Shown: positions 1 through 7,671, numbered from the stretch's first letter. The stretch: DNA of 64,000 bases from Lachnospiraceae bacterium (GCA_029012365.1 JAQXLY010000035.1:1-64000), one strand, 5' to 3'. Notes: a model not told the origin generated them from the sequence alone. Translations and numbers: made by a program.

Positions 1-37
1 AACAGATGTTATATATTTGAAATATGTTGCAAACCCC

Positions 38-66
38 TTTACTTTCACGAACTAGTGTGCTAAAAT
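38..66 (+). promoter_or_regulatory. Probable promoter of the YerC-methyltransferase-Hsp33 operon
   Basis: TTTACT at 38-43, 17 bases, then TAAAAT at 61-66; a second -10-like TATAAT overlaps at 66-71. It lies about 60 bases upstream of the first start codon and is the only good sigma-A match there. Confidence 0.5.
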
Positions 67-72
67 ATAATG

Positions 73-88
73 GATCATCGGATCATCG
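73..88. repeat. Tandem 8-bp repeat GATCATCG x2 at the transcription start region
   Basis: Two perfect head-to-tail copies of GATCATCG lie just downstream of the -10 box. The position would suit a repressor site, and the first gene encodes a TrpR-fold protein, but a regulatory role is only inferred. Confidence 0.4.
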
Positions 89-125
89 AAATCAGTGTAA
101 TGATGCTTGTAAGGAGGCTACTGCT

Positions 126-440
126 ATGAGAACACATCTGGATCCTGCCGGAATGGACGATCTCTGCGAAGCACTGCTCTCTTTGAAAACCAAGGAGGAA
201 ACGTCCAACTTTCTGCGCGACCTGTGCACCATTCAGGAGTTGAAAGCACTCTCGCAGCGTTATCAGGTGGCAAAGCTGTTGCATACCAGCTGCCGCTATG
301 CCGAGATTGTAGAGAAAACAGGCGCAAGTACCGCAACCATCAGCCGTGTGAACCGTTCTCTTGCCATGGATGGTACAGGGGGCTACGAAACCGTTTTCAA
401 CCGTCTGGATATCGGCACGGCGGAGCAGACAAATGACTGA
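126..440 (+). CDS. YerC/YecD-type TrpR-related DNA-binding protein
   Basis: A 104-residue protein of the TrpR/YerC/YecD superfamily, small helical regulators with a helix-turn-helix. The family pattern is visible: a helical N-terminal part with FLRDLCTIQEL around residues 24-34, SQRYQVAKLL after it, then the recognition segment TGASTATISRVNRSL near residues 65-79 and a Gly-Tyr-Glu end. Relatives in Firmicutes are about 100 residues long, so this is full length. The start is the ATG at 126, preceded by AAGGAGG at 111-117; the open frame runs further upstream without a ribosome site. The gene overlaps the next by 8 bases. The ligand and target genes are unknown; autoregulation is possible. Confidence 0.85.
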   Translation: MRTHLDPAGMDDLCEALLSLKTKEETSNFLRDLCTIQELKALSQRYQVAKLLHTSCRYAEIVEKTGASTATISRVNRSLAMDGTGGYETVFNRLDIGTAEQTND

Positions 441-1227
441 AAGTTACGGTGTATTTGCCGATTATTATGATGCGCTCACGCAAAATGTGAATTATGCGGC
501 CCGTGCAGCGGCAATTCACCAACTGATTACTGTGTATACCTCTGAAAAACTGGTTGCCTGTGAAAACGATCGCGGATTGCTGTTGGATCTTGCCTGCGGA
601 ACCGGTTCTTTCTCTGAGGAGATGGCAAAGCTCGGATGGGAAGTCATTGGCGTGGACGGCTCAGAGGATATGCTGATGCAGGCATATGAGAAACGCGCAG
701 AGTCGCCGCTGGTGGGTGCAGTGCAGTATCTGCGGCAGGATATGCGCAAGCTGGATTTGTACGGCACTGTCAGCGTCACCCTTTGTATGCTCGACAGCAT
801 CAATCATCTGCCTGCTGCTACCGATGTGCGGCAGGTTTTTTCTCGCGTAGGGCTGTTTACCAATCCGGGCGGTCTGTTTCTGTTTGATGTCAACACTGCC
901 TATAAGCATTGCAATGTACTGAAAGACCAGTGCTTCGTATATGATCTGCCTGATTGCTTCTGCGTTTGGCAGAATCAGCTTGCGGACAAAGCGCCGCATT
1001 ATCCCGTGCAGATCCGGCTGGATTTTTTTGCGCGGCAGCAGAATCAGACCTACCGCCGCATGAGTGAAGCCTTTATCGAGCAGATTTATCCCCATGAAAT
1101 GCTGCAAGCATATCTTGCGGAAAGCGGGTTTTCTCTGCTGAATGTGCTCGATGGCGACAGCTTTGACGCGCCCACCGAAACTTCACAACGATTACTATAT
1201 ATTGCTCGAAAGGATACCGAAACATGA
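433..1227 (+). CDS. Class I SAM-dependent methyltransferase
   Basis: A cytoplasmic methyltransferase of 264 residues. Motif I is clear, LLLDLACGTGSFSEEM, followed by the acidic strand end VIGVDGSEDML that contacts the SAM ribose, and further on by VTLCMLDSINHL, a post-motif seen in small-molecule and ubiquinone-type methyltransferases. The ATG at 433 lies inside the end of the upstream gene and is in frame; the longer open frame starting at 361 would sit wholly within that gene and is unlikely. The substrate cannot be read from the sequence. The 4-base ATGA overlap with the Hsp33 gene suggests coupled translation. Confidence 0.85.
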   Translation: MTESYGVFADYYDALTQNVNYAARAAAIHQLITVYTSEKLVACENDRGLLLDLACGTGSFSEEMAKLGWEVIGVDGSEDMLMQAYEKRAESPLVGAVQYLRQDMRKLDLYGTVSVTLCMLDSINHLPAATDVRQVFSRVGLFTNPGGLFLFDVNTAYKHCNVLKDQCFVYDLPDCFCVWQNQLADKAPHYPVQIRLDFFARQQNQTYRRMSEAFIEQIYPHEMLQAYLAESGFSLLNVLDGDSFDAPTETSQRLLYIARKDTET

Positions 1228-2117
1228 ATGGCGTATTGAAACGATATCTTTCTGATGATGGTTCTGTAGTCTGTTCTGTGCTCGACGGCACCGCCATGAT
1301 TGCAGAAATGGAACGCATCCACCAGCCCTCGGCGGTGATGACTGCGGCTATGGGCAGACTTTCCATGGCGGCATCGCTGATTGGCTACGGCCTCAAAAGC
1401 ATGGATGACAGCGTGACGGTGCGTATTGACGGCGGCGGCCCCGGCGGTGCAGTGGTCGCAGTTGCGGATTATCACGGCAATGTAAAATGCTGTGCTGATC
1501 ACTACATTGTGGAACTTCCCCTGAATGCAGCCGGTAAGCTGGATGTGGCAGGCGCGGTGGGTACCAACGGCACACTGTATGTCATCAAGGATATGGGGCT
1601 GAAAGAGCCGTATGTGGGACAGACAGCATTGGTCACCGGCGAGATCGCCGAGGATATTACCGAGTATTTTGCCGTCAGTGAGCAGATTCCCACTGCCTGC
1701 GGTCTGGGTGTGCTGGTGGATACCGATCTGACCGTGAAAGCAGCGGGCGGCTATCTGATCCAGTTGCTGCCCTTTGCAGAGGAAAAGTCCATTGCACAGT
1801 TGGAGCAGAATCTGGCAGGCATCCAAAGCATCACCGCGTTGCTTTCCCAGGGCTTGGGTGCCGAGGAGATCGCCATGTTGCTGATGCAGGGGCTAAATGC
1901 AAATCTGCTGGATGAAAGCACCCCTACATACCAGTGTGATTGCTCGCGGGAGCGCACTGCAAGAATGCTGGCTTCTCTGGATCATGCTGCGCTGCGCGAA
2001 ATGGCGGATGAAATGCCGGAAATCGAGGTGTGCTGTCATTTTTGCAGCAACAAATATGTGTTTACCCCTGATGAAATCCGTGCAATGTGCCACTCAGAAA
2101 TAGATGAAGATTGTTAA
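1224..2117 (+). CDS. hslO: Redox-regulated chaperone Hsp33
   Basis: A 297-residue holdase chaperone that is switched on by oxidation in the cytoplasm. The N-terminal substrate-binding domain contains the DGGGPGGAVVAVADYHG stretch and the GxVxNP-like region typical of the family. The C-terminal redox switch carries the four zinc cysteines as CDC and, about 30 residues later, CHFC, followed by NKYVF. Length matches bacterial Hsp33 (about 290). It is the last gene of the overlapping three-gene operon. No terminator is obvious before the tRNA promoter at 2152. Confidence 0.97.
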   Translation: MNGVLKRYLSDDGSVVCSVLDGTAMIAEMERIHQPSAVMTAAMGRLSMAASLIGYGLKSMDDSVTVRIDGGGPGGAVVAVADYHGNVKCCADHYIVELPLNAAGKLDVAGAVGTNGTLYVIKDMGLKEPYVGQTALVTGEIAEDITEYFAVSEQIPTACGLGVLVDTDLTVKAAGGYLIQLLPFAEEKSIAQLEQNLAGIQSITALLSQGLGAEEIAMLLMQGLNANLLDESTPTYQCDCSRERTARMLASLDHAALREMADEMPEIEVCCHFCSNKYVFTPDEIRAMCHSEIDEDC

Positions 2118-2151
2118 AATATAGAAATTTATATTTCCTTGAAAAAAGTGC

Positions 2152-2180
2152 TTGACAAATCCATGCGGTTGTAGTATAAT
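2152..2180 (+). promoter_or_regulatory. Consensus promoter of the tRNA operon
   Basis: TTGACA at 2152-2157, a 17-base spacer and TATAAT at 2175-2180, a perfect sigma-A promoter as expected for stable RNA. The first tRNA begins 32 bases after the -10 box. Confidence 0.9.
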
Positions 2181-2212
2181 ATAAAAGCACTCGATGAGAG
2201 TGCACAAGCGAT

Positions 2213-2285
2213 GGGAGCATAGCTCAGCTGGGAGAGCATCTGCCTTACAAGCAGAGGGTCACAGGTTCGAGCCCTGTTGTTCCCA
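2213..2285 (+). tRNA. tRNA-Val (anticodon TAC)
   Basis: The acceptor strands GGGAGCA and TGTTCCC pair (one G-T); the D arm is AGCTCAGCTGGGAGAGC. The anticodon loop CTTACAA gives TAC, and the T arm holds GGTTCGAGCC. Discriminator is A, with no encoded CCA. First gene of the operon. Confidence 0.95.
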
Positions 2286-2289
2286 TTAT

Positions 2290-2363
2290 GGCCTGGTAGT
2301 TCAGTTGGTTAGAACGCCGCCCTGTCACGGCGGAGGTCGTGGGTTCGAGTCCCATCTGGGTCG
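2290..2363 (+). tRNA. tRNA-Asp (anticodon GTC)
   Basis: Acceptor strands GGCCTGG and CTGGGTC pair with several G-T wobbles. The anticodon stem CGCC/GGCG closes a loop with GTC, and the T loop is GGTTCGAGTCC. Discriminator G fits tRNA-Asp. No encoded CCA. Confidence 0.93.
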
Positions 2364-2364
2364 T

Positions 2365-2411
2365 TTATGGACCATGGTTCATAAACGCGAGTACCGGATT
2401 CGGAAACTCGC
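2365..2411 (+). other. Two spacer stem-loops between tRNA genes
   Basis: The 20 bases at 2365-2384 form a near-perfect palindrome centred on CCATGG, and GCGAGT (2387-2392) pairs with ACTCGC (2406-2411), with inner CCG/CGG pairs. They separate tRNA-Asp from the second tRNA-Val and may guide processing of the transcript; that role is inferred. Confidence 0.5.
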
Positions 2412-2425
2412 TTATTCTCATATAC

Positions 2426-2498
2426 GGGGTCTTAGCTCAGCTGGGAGAGCATCTGCCTTACAAGCAGAGGGTCATAGGTTCGAGCCCTATAGGCCCCA
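2426..2498 (+). tRNA. tRNA-Val (anticodon TAC), second copy
   Basis: Acceptor strands GGGGTCT and AGGCCCC pair. The D, anticodon and T arms are almost identical to the first tRNA-Val, including loop CTTACAA (TAC), while the acceptor stem is different. Discriminator A, no encoded CCA. Confidence 0.95.
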
Positions 2499-2525
2499 TT
2501 TATACCGATAATACGGTATATACAT

Positions 2526-2610
2526 GCCGATATGGCTCAATTCTTGACAAGCGTGCTAGCGCTTGTAGGCAGAGCAGGGCAACGCAGTTGCAGCGAAGCC
2601 AATTGGCAGA
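2526..2610 (+). repeat. Broken tRNA-Thr-like segment split by a hairpin
   Basis: Bases 2526-2542 equal the first 17 bases of the intact tRNA-Thr at 2628, and 2568-2577 equal the next 10 (GGCAGAGCAG). Between them sit 25 extra bases, 2543-2567, whose ACAAGCG and CGCTTGT arms form a hairpin. After 2577 the match to the tRNA stops; a further short copy, CAATTGGCAGA, lies at 2600-2610. It cannot fold as a tRNA and looks like a remnant of duplication and insertion. Confidence 0.75.
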
Positions 2611-2627
2611 TAACTAGAAAAATTTGT

Positions 2628-2700
2628 GCCGATATGGCTCAATTGGCAGAGCAGCTGACTTGTAATCAGCAGGTTATCGGTTCGAGTCCGATTATCGGCT
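2628..2700 (+). tRNA. tRNA-Thr (anticodon TGT)
   Basis: Acceptor strands GCCGATA and TATCGGC pair perfectly. The anticodon stem GCTGA/TCAGC closes loop CTTGTAA, giving TGT, and the T loop is GGTTCGAGTCC. Discriminator is T, with no encoded CCA. Confidence 0.95.
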
Positions 2701-2709
2701 TAATATCAT

Positions 2710-2791
2710 GGATGGGTTCCCGAGTGGCCAAAGGGGGCAGACTGTAAATCTGTTAGCGACGCTTTCGAAGGTTCGAATCCTTCCCCATCCA
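2710..2791 (+). tRNA. tRNA-Tyr (anticodon GTA)
   Basis: An 82-base class II tRNA with a long variable arm. Acceptor strands GGATGGG and CCCATCC pair, and the anticodon loop CTGTAAA gives GTA. Discriminator A, no encoded CCA. Confidence 0.95.
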
Positions 2792-2814
2792 CTTTACAAA
2801 AGAATAATTATTGT

Positions 2815-2888
<74 letters not shown>

Positions 2889-2966
2889 CTCAGTAGAAAG
2901 TATTTACTATTTTTACCGACAATAAAAGCTCTCTTGCATTTTTTATATCTAATAGAGAGATACCTT

Positions 2967-3039
<73 letters not shown>

Positions 3040-3056
3040 TTATTTTTTTACTATAT

Positions 3057-3129
3057 GGGCTACTAGCTCAGGCGGTAGAGCACTTGACTTTTAATCAAGG
3101 TGTCGCGGGTTCGAGTCCCGCGTGGCTCA
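3057..3129 (+). tRNA. tRNA-Lys (anticodon TTT)
   Basis: Acceptor strands GGGCTAC and GTGGCTC pair with wobbles. The anticodon stem TTGA/TCAA closes loop CTTTTAA, giving TTT. Discriminator A, no encoded CCA. Last tRNA of the operon. Confidence 0.95.
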
Positions 3130-3148
3130 TTTTTATATTATGATAAGG

Positions 3149-3174
3149 CTTCAAGGATTCCTTGAAGTTTTTTT
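3149..3174 (+). terminator. Rho-independent terminator of the tRNA operon
   Basis: CTTCAAGG (3149-3156), a three-base loop and CCTTGAAG (3160-3167) are followed by seven T. It lies only about 30 bases ahead of the deacetylase start, so read-through could supply that gene. Confidence 0.85.
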
Positions 3175-3205
3175 GTGTTATTTAGAAGCAGAAAGAGGTG
3201 AAGTA

Positions 3206-4294
3206 ATGAAAAGAAAATGGATTGTTGAAGTAATATATATTTTGATTGGAGCTGTTCTTGTCGGAATAAGTATCGCTGATAAAAAGAAAAGTGAGTCGGA
3301 AAAGCCGGTTTCTTTTGAAAAACCGACAATAACCGTAATGCCGGATGATGTGGAGAAGGTAAGTCCGCAGCCGACCGAAGAAGCAGGAGTGAGCATACCG
3401 CTGCAGCCGACCGGGGAGGCAGGAGTAAGCATACCGCCCAGGCCGACGGGGGAGGCTGAAGTAAGCCCACAACCGGATGTTTCTGAAAAAGAACCTGCGG
3501 TAACCGAAACTCCGGAACCGGAAAAAACGACGGAAGAAGCGGGAAAAATGCCGGGCGCAATAGAGATTAAGAATGAAAATTATGAAAAGTACGAAAACAA
3601 AAAGTATGGATGGTGGTTTTCAAGGAAGAATAACCATATTCCTTCGGGGAGCGGAGAGCCGTTTCCGATTGAGCCCTATTCTGCCTATTATTTAAATACA
3701 AAGGCGGAAGAGGAAGATAAGGTGATTTATCTTACATTTGACTGTGGATATGAGAATGGGTTTACACCGACAATTTTAGATACTCTTGCAGATAAAGGTG
3801 TAAAGGCAATGTTTTTCGTGACTAAGAGTTTTATTGTAAAGAATCCGGATTATGTGAAACGGATGAAGGAGGAGGGACATCTTGTCGGAAACCATACGGT
3901 ACGTCATTTGAGTTCTCCGTCTTTGACTCCGGAGGAGCTGGAAGCAGAATTGAGGGAAGTAGCGAAAACGATGGAGGAGCTGACCGGATATCAGATAGAC
4001 CCGTTTTTCCGCCCGCCTATGGGAGAATACAGTGAACGTACTTTAGCGGCGTCAAAGGATATGGGGTATACCTCTGTCTTTTGGAGCATTGCCTATTATG
4101 ATTATGATGTGAAAAACCAACCGGGAAAGGATTATGTGATAAACCACTTTGCTACATATCACCATAACGGAGCTGTCGCATTGCTTCATAATGTATCGGA
4201 ATCCAATACGCAGGCGCTTCGGGAGGTGATTGATCTGCTTCGGGCAGAGGGATACCGGTTCGGTATGCTTACGGAGTTGACAGCCGAAAATTAA
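3206..4294 (+). CDS. PdaA-type polysaccharide deacetylase, membrane anchored
   Basis: A 362-residue extracytoplasmic deacetylase, closest to the PdaA group that removes N-acetyl from peptidoglycan muramic acid to allow delta-lactam formation. An N-terminal membrane segment lies near residues 4-20, followed by a Pro-Thr-Glu-rich linker with three 12-residue repeats. The NodB-type domain starts at VIYLTFDCGYENG, where PdaA proteins have TFDNGYENG; then GNHTVRH supplies the metal histidines, FFRPPMGEYS the RPP motif, and LLHNVS the late His motif. The start is the ATG at 3206 behind AGAGGTG; the open frame upstream runs into the tRNA-Lys. Cys instead of Asn after the first Asp is unusual. Role in spores or vegetative wall is unknown. 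Confidence 0.88.
   Translation: MKRKWIVEVIYILIGAVLVGISIADKKKSESEKPVSFEKPTITVMPDDVEKVSPQPTEEAGVSIPLQPTGEAGVSIPPRPTGEAEVSPQPDVSEKEPAVTETPEPEKTTEEAGKMPGAIEIKNENYEKYENKKYGWWFSRKNNHIPSGSGEPFPIEPYSAYYLNTKAEEEDKVIYLTFDCGYENGFTPTILDTLADKGVKAMFFVTKSFIVKNPDYVKRMKEEGHLVGNHTVRHLSSPSLTPEELEAELREVAKTMEELTGYQIDPFFRPPMGEYSERTLAASKDMGYTSVFWSIAYYDYDVKNQPGKDYVINHFATYHHNGAVALLHNVSESNTQALREVIDLLRAEGYRFGMLTELTAEN
3368..3475 (+). repeat. Three tandem 36-bp repeats in the deacetylase linker
   Basis: Units at 3368-3403, 3404-3439 and 3440-3475 encode QPTEEAGVSIPL, QPTGEAGVSIPP and RPTGEAEVSPQP. The repeats stay in frame and lengthen the stalk between membrane and catalytic domain, so copy number could vary without breaking the gene. 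Confidence 0.85.
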
Positions 4295-4296
4295 TC

Positions 4297-4330
4297 AAAG
4301 CACAATTTTTCTATTGAAAAATTGTGCTTT
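4297..4330 (+). terminator. Terminator after the deacetylase gene
   Basis: AAAGCACAATTTTT (4297-4310) pairs with AAAAATTGTGCTTT (4317-4330) over a six-base loop. The arm begins with A and ends with T, so it could act in both directions. Confidence 0.75.
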
Positions 4331-4342
4331 TCGGTGTATAGT
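4314..4342 (+). promoter_or_regulatory. Candidate promoter of the transaldolase-transketolase pair
   Basis: TTGAAA at 4314-4319, 17 bases and TATAGT at 4337-4342. It overlaps the preceding terminator hairpin and would give a leader of about 100 bases, which contains a small CTGCGC/GCGTAG stem-loop at roughly 4375-4392. Confidence 0.45.
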
Positions 4343-4446
4343 AGAGTTGTATAAGTAGATGAACTCTGTTATTCTGCGCTTTTTTGCGTAGCGGAGAGAC
4401 TCTGTGTTTTTATAACAAACGATATCAATTTAAGGAGGATTTATCC

Positions 4447-5103
4447 ATGAAGTTTTTTATCGACACTGCAAATGTAGCAGACATTAAGAAGGCAAATGAC
4501 ATGGGTGTTATTTGCGGCGTTACCACTAACCCGTCCCTGATTGCAAAGGAAGGAAGAGTATTCGAAGAGGTAATCAAGGAAATTACCGATATCGTAGACG
4601 GACCGATCAGCGGTGAAGTTAAGGCTACTACCGTAGATGCTGAGGGAATGATTGCAGAGGGCAGAGAGATTGCTAAGATTCACCCGAACATGGTTGTTAA
4701 GATTCCGATGACCGTTGAAGGCTTAAAGGCTACAAAGGTTCTGGCATCCGAGGGTATTAAGACCAATGTTACCTTAGTATTTTCCGCTAACCAGGCACTC
4801 CTTGCCGCAAGAGCAGGTGCTACCTATGTATCTCCGTTCCTCGGAAGACTGGATGATATCTCCATGCCGGGTATCGATTTAATCCGTACTATTTCCGATA
4901 TGTTCGCTATGTATGATGATATCGACACCCAGATTATCGCAGCAAGCGTAAGAAATCCGATTCACGTAACGGATTGTGCTCTTGCAGGCGCAGACATCGC
5001 TACGGTTCCGTATTCCGTAATCGAGCAGATGACCAAGCATCCGCTTACCGATCAGGGTATTGCTAAGTTCCAGAAGGATTACATCGCTGTATTCGGCAAG
5101 TAA
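4447..5103 (+). CDS. fsa: Transaldolase-like protein / fructose-6-phosphate aldolase family
   Basis: A 218-residue protein of the small transaldolase (TalC/MipB/Fsa) family, cytoplasmic TIM-barrel enzymes of the non-oxidative pentose phosphate pathway. Seen are the start [16 protein letters not shown], the [13 protein letters not shown] signature, the Schiff-base lysine in MVVKIPMT, and the [19 protein letters not shown] and [11 protein letters not shown] blocks. Length is typical for this short type. The start is the ATG at 4447 behind AAGGAGG at 4432-4438. The transketolase gene follows after 88 bases. Codon use is strongly biased, suggesting high expression. Transaldolase and aldolase activity cannot be told apart by eye; the pairing with transketolase favours transaldolase. 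Confidence 0.92.
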   Translation: MKFFIDTANVADIKKANDMGVICGVTTNPSLIAKEGRVFEEVIKEITDIVDGPISGEVKATTVDAEGMIAEGREIAKIHPNMVVKIPMTVEGLKATKVLASEGIKTNVTLVFSANQALLAARAGATYVSPFLGRLDDISMPGIDLIRTISDMFAMYDDIDTQIIAASVRNPIHVTDCALAGADIATVPYSVIEQMTKHPLTDQGIAKFQKDYIAVFGK

Positions 5104-5127
5104 GAAAAACGGAAATTGAACATATAG

Positions 5128-5160
5128 AGCTGCCGTGGGAAACGGTTTCCGGCGGCAGTT
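5128..5160 (+). other. Stem-loop between the transaldolase and transketolase genes
   Basis: AGCTGCCG (5128-5135) pairs with CGGCAGTT (5153-5160), and inside it GGAA pairs with TTCC. No T run follows, so this is more likely an mRNA stabilising or processing structure than a terminator. Confidence 0.5.
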
Positions 5161-5191
5161 CATACAAAAAATAAACGGAGGTACTACATAC

Positions 5192-7174
5192 ATGAGTACG
5201 ATTGATACAATGTCTGTAAACGCAATCCGCGTTTTGGCAGCAGATGCCGTACAGAAGGCAAAGTCCGGTCATCCGGGGCTTCCGCTTGGCAGTGCTGCAG
5301 TTGCATATGAGCTTTGGGCAAAGGAAATGAAGCACAATCCGGCAAATCCGGACTGGCCGAATCGTGACCGTTTCATTCTTTCCGGTGGACATGGTTCTAC
5401 CCTGCTTTACTCCTTATTACATTTATTCGGCTACGGTCTTACAAAGGAAGATTTGATGCAGTTCCGTCAGCTGGATTCTTTAACACCGGGTCATCCGGAG
5501 TATCGTCACACGAAGGGCGTAGAAGCTACTACCGGCCCGCTTGGCGCAGGTATGGCTATGGCTGTCGGTATGGCTATGGCAGAAGCACACCTTGCCGCTA
5601 CCTTCAACAAGGACGGCTATAACGTAGTTGACCATTACACCTATGTATTAGGCGGTGACGGTTGTATGATGGAGGGTATTTCCTCTGAGGCATTTTCTCT
5701 TGCAGGGACTCTTGGTCTCAGCAAGCTTATCGTATTATACGATTCCAATAAGATTTCCATCGAAGGCAGCACCGACATTGCATTTACAGAGGATGTTGAA
5801 GGCCGCATGAAGGCATTCGGTTTCCAGACCATCACCGTAGAGGACGGTAATGATTTAGAGGAAATCGGCAAGGCTATCCGCGCTGCACAGGCAGAAAAGA
5901 CGAAGCCGTCCTTCATTATCTGCAAGACCCAGATCGGATACGGCTGTCCGGCAAAGCAGGGCAAGGCAAGTGCACACGGCGAGCCGCTTGGTGAGGATAA
6001 TGTAAAGGCTCTGAAGGAAAACCTCGGCTGGCCTTCTCAGGAGCCGTTCTTTGTACCGGATGAGGTATATGCAAATTACAAGGCAATCGCTGCCGAAAAG
6101 GCAAAGGATGAGGAAGCCTGGAGCAAGCTGTTCGCCGAGTATTGTGCAAAGTATCCGGAGATGAAAAAGGCATGGGACGATATGTTCAACTTAGATATCG
6201 CAAAGTCCTTAATCGACAATGAGGAGTTCTGGGCATACGAGGATAAGCCGGAGGCAACCAGAAACCTTTCCGGTATCGTATTAAACCGCTTAAAGGATTA
6301 TGTTCCTGCATTAATCGGCGGCGCAGCAGACCTCGCTCCGTCTACAAAGACCTATATGAAGGATGCCGGCGATTTCTCTAAGGACAATTACGCAGGCCGC
6401 AATCTCCACTTCGGTGTAAGAGAGCTTGCAATGGCTGCTATCGGCAACGGTATGACCTTACACGGTCTTCGTGCCTTTGTTTCCACCTTCTTTGTATTCA
6501 GTGATTACGTAAAGCCGATGGCAAGACTTTCTTCCATCATGCGTATTCCGACCACTTATGTACTGACTCACGACAGTATCGGTGTTGGTGAGGATGGTCC
6601 GACCCATGAGCCGATTGAGCAGTTAGCTATGCTTCGTGCTATGCCGAACTTCCATGTATTCCGTCCGGCAGATGCTACAGAGACGATTGCAGCATGGTAT
6701 TCCGCAGTTACCTCTAAGGAGACTCCGACCGCACTTGTTCTTACAAGACAGAATCTTCCGCAGCTTGCAGGCTCCTCTAAGGAAGCCTTAAAGGGCGGCT
6801 ATGTGATTGCCGATTCCGCAAAGGCTACCCCGGATGCAATTATCATTGCTACCGGTTCCGAGGTTTCCCTTGCAATAAATGCAAAGGAAGAGCTTCTTAA
6901 GGACGGCGTAGATGTAAGAGTTGTTTCCATGCCGTGTATGGATTTATTTGAGGAGCAGAGTGCAGAGTACAAGGAAAGCGTTCTGCCGAAGGCAGTTCGC
7001 AAGAGAGTTGCTGTTGAGGCACTCATTGATTACGGCTGGGGCAAGTATGTTGGCCTTGACGGTGCTACTGTTACAATGACCGGCTTCGGTGCATCCGCTC
7101 CGGCAAATACTCTGTTCGAGAAGTTTGGCTTTACCGTTGACAACGTAGTAAAGACTGTAAAGAGCATACTGTAA
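5192..7174 (+). CDS. tkt: Transketolase
   Basis: A 660-residue thiamine-diphosphate enzyme that moves two-carbon units between sugar phosphates. The N-terminal domain has RDRFILSGGHGSTLLYSLL, the first transketolase signature, and the cofactor motif GDGCMMEGISSEA, with the pattern ending in YDSNKIS where many have NN. The middle domain holds LAPSTKTY, FGVRELAMAAIGNGM and HDSIGVGEDGPTHEP, the last being the second signature; the C-terminal domain follows. Length is normal for bacterial TktA. The start is the ATG at 5192 behind ACGGAGG; the upstream in-frame codons precede the ribosome site. It is the second gene of a two-gene unit with the transaldolase-like gene. Confidence 0.98.
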   Translation: MSTIDTMSVNAIRVLAADAVQKAKSGHPGLPLGSAAVAYELWAKEMKHNPANPDWPNRDRFILSGGHGSTLLYSLLHLFGYGLTKEDLMQFRQLDSLTPGHPEYRHTKGVEATTGPLGAGMAMAVGMAMAEAHLAATFNKDGYNVVDHYTYVLGGDGCMMEGISSEAFSLAGTLGLSKLIVLYDSNKISIEGSTDIAFTEDVEGRMKAFGFQTITVEDGNDLEEIGKAIRAAQAEKTKPSFIICKTQIGYGCPAKQGKASAHGEPLGEDNVKALKENLGWPSQEPFFVPDEVYANYKAIAAEKAKDEEAWSKLFAEYCAKYPEMKKAWDDMFNLDIAKSLIDNEEFWAYEDKPEATRNLSGIVLNRLKDYVPALIGGAADLAPSTKTYMKDAGDFSKDNYAGRNLHFGVRELAMAAIGNGMTLHGLRAFVSTFFVFSDYVKPMARLSSIMRIPTTYVLTHDSIGVGEDGPTHEPIEQLAMLRAMPNFHVFRPADATETIAAWYSAVTSKETPTALVLTRQNLPQLAGSSKEALKGGYVIADSAKATPDAIIIATGSEVSLAINAKEELLKDGVDVRVVSMPCMDLFEEQSAEYKESVLPKAVRKRVAVEALIDYGWGKYVGLDGATVTMTGFGASAPANTLFEKFGFTVDNVVKTVKSIL

Positions 7175-7203
7175 TCTGACAGAGAAACGAATCAGATATA
7201 TTT

Positions 7204-7254
7204 GGGAAGAGACTGCCACAGGAGGATATGTGGGGGTCTCTCCCTTTTATTTTT
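7204..7254 (+). terminator. Terminator after transketolase
   Basis: GGGAAGAGAC (7204-7213) pairs with GTCTCTCCC (7236-7244), allowing one bulge, and is followed by a T-rich run. It ends the rightward unit ahead of the convergent toxin-antitoxin-like pair. Confidence 0.75.
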
Positions 7255-7308
7255 ACGAGTTCGGGTGTCAAAAGGTAGTTATGATAACGGAACTTGCATT
7301 TATTCGAT

Positions 7309-7338
7309 AAAAAAAGGAGTCGAATAACTCGGCTCCTA
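7309..7338 (-). terminator. Terminator of the leftward two-gene unit
   Basis: On the minus strand AGGAGCCGAG and the arm ending in CGACTCCT form a hairpin followed by seven T (read as A at 7309-7315). It overlaps the end of the distal gene's trailer. Confidence 0.75.
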
Positions 7339-7671
7339 TTATAACAATCCCTTTATTCTTGCTAATTCAGTTCTATCAAGAGTCCTTCCTGAATTAAGAA
7401 CATGAAGGTTTCCCCAGTCGGAACTTTCAACTCTGGTTAACGAATCCAACTTAACAAATGAGGGCATTACAAAAGGTGGATTATATAACCTAAGTTGTTC
7501 GTTTGTGGGAAAAGCCAACTTACGTTCTTTCCCCTTTATTGATGATACATTTAATACTTCAATATATTCTGATTTTGCGGTTACGACTAAATATGTTCTA
7601 TCGTATGCCGGAAACTCACCGTCCATGAATCTGATTTTCCCCAGAATGCCTTGACCTTCAATGAAACTCAT
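7339..7671 (-). CDS. Small protein, likely toxin partner of a Panacea-type antitoxin
   Basis: I do not recognise a named family for this 110-residue protein. It is short and rich in beta strands: GKIRFMDGEFPAYDRTYLVV, then YIEVLNVSSIKG, then PPFVMPSFVKLDSLTRV. The order resembles the barrel of PemK/MazF-type mRNA interferases (a GxI start, a PvvVl-like strand and a late VxLdsL strand), but that is an impression, not a match. The stop of the upstream antitoxin-like gene and this ATG share one base (TGATG at 7673-7669), which indicates translational coupling; an in-frame TTG one codon earlier is possible. The pairing with a Panacea-like protein is the main ground for the toxin proposal. Confidence 0.6.
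   Translation of the reverse strand: MSFIEGQGILGKIRFMDGEFPAYDRTYLVVTAKSEYIEVLNVSSIKGKERKLAFPTNEQLRLYNPPFVMPSFVKLDSLTRVESSDWGNLHVLNSGRTLDRTELARIKGLL

Noticed and set aside
1086-1826. A 246-codon minus-strand frame opposite hslO
   Set aside because: It is antisense to a clear Hsp33 gene, His- and Cys-rich without motifs, as expected for a shadow frame.
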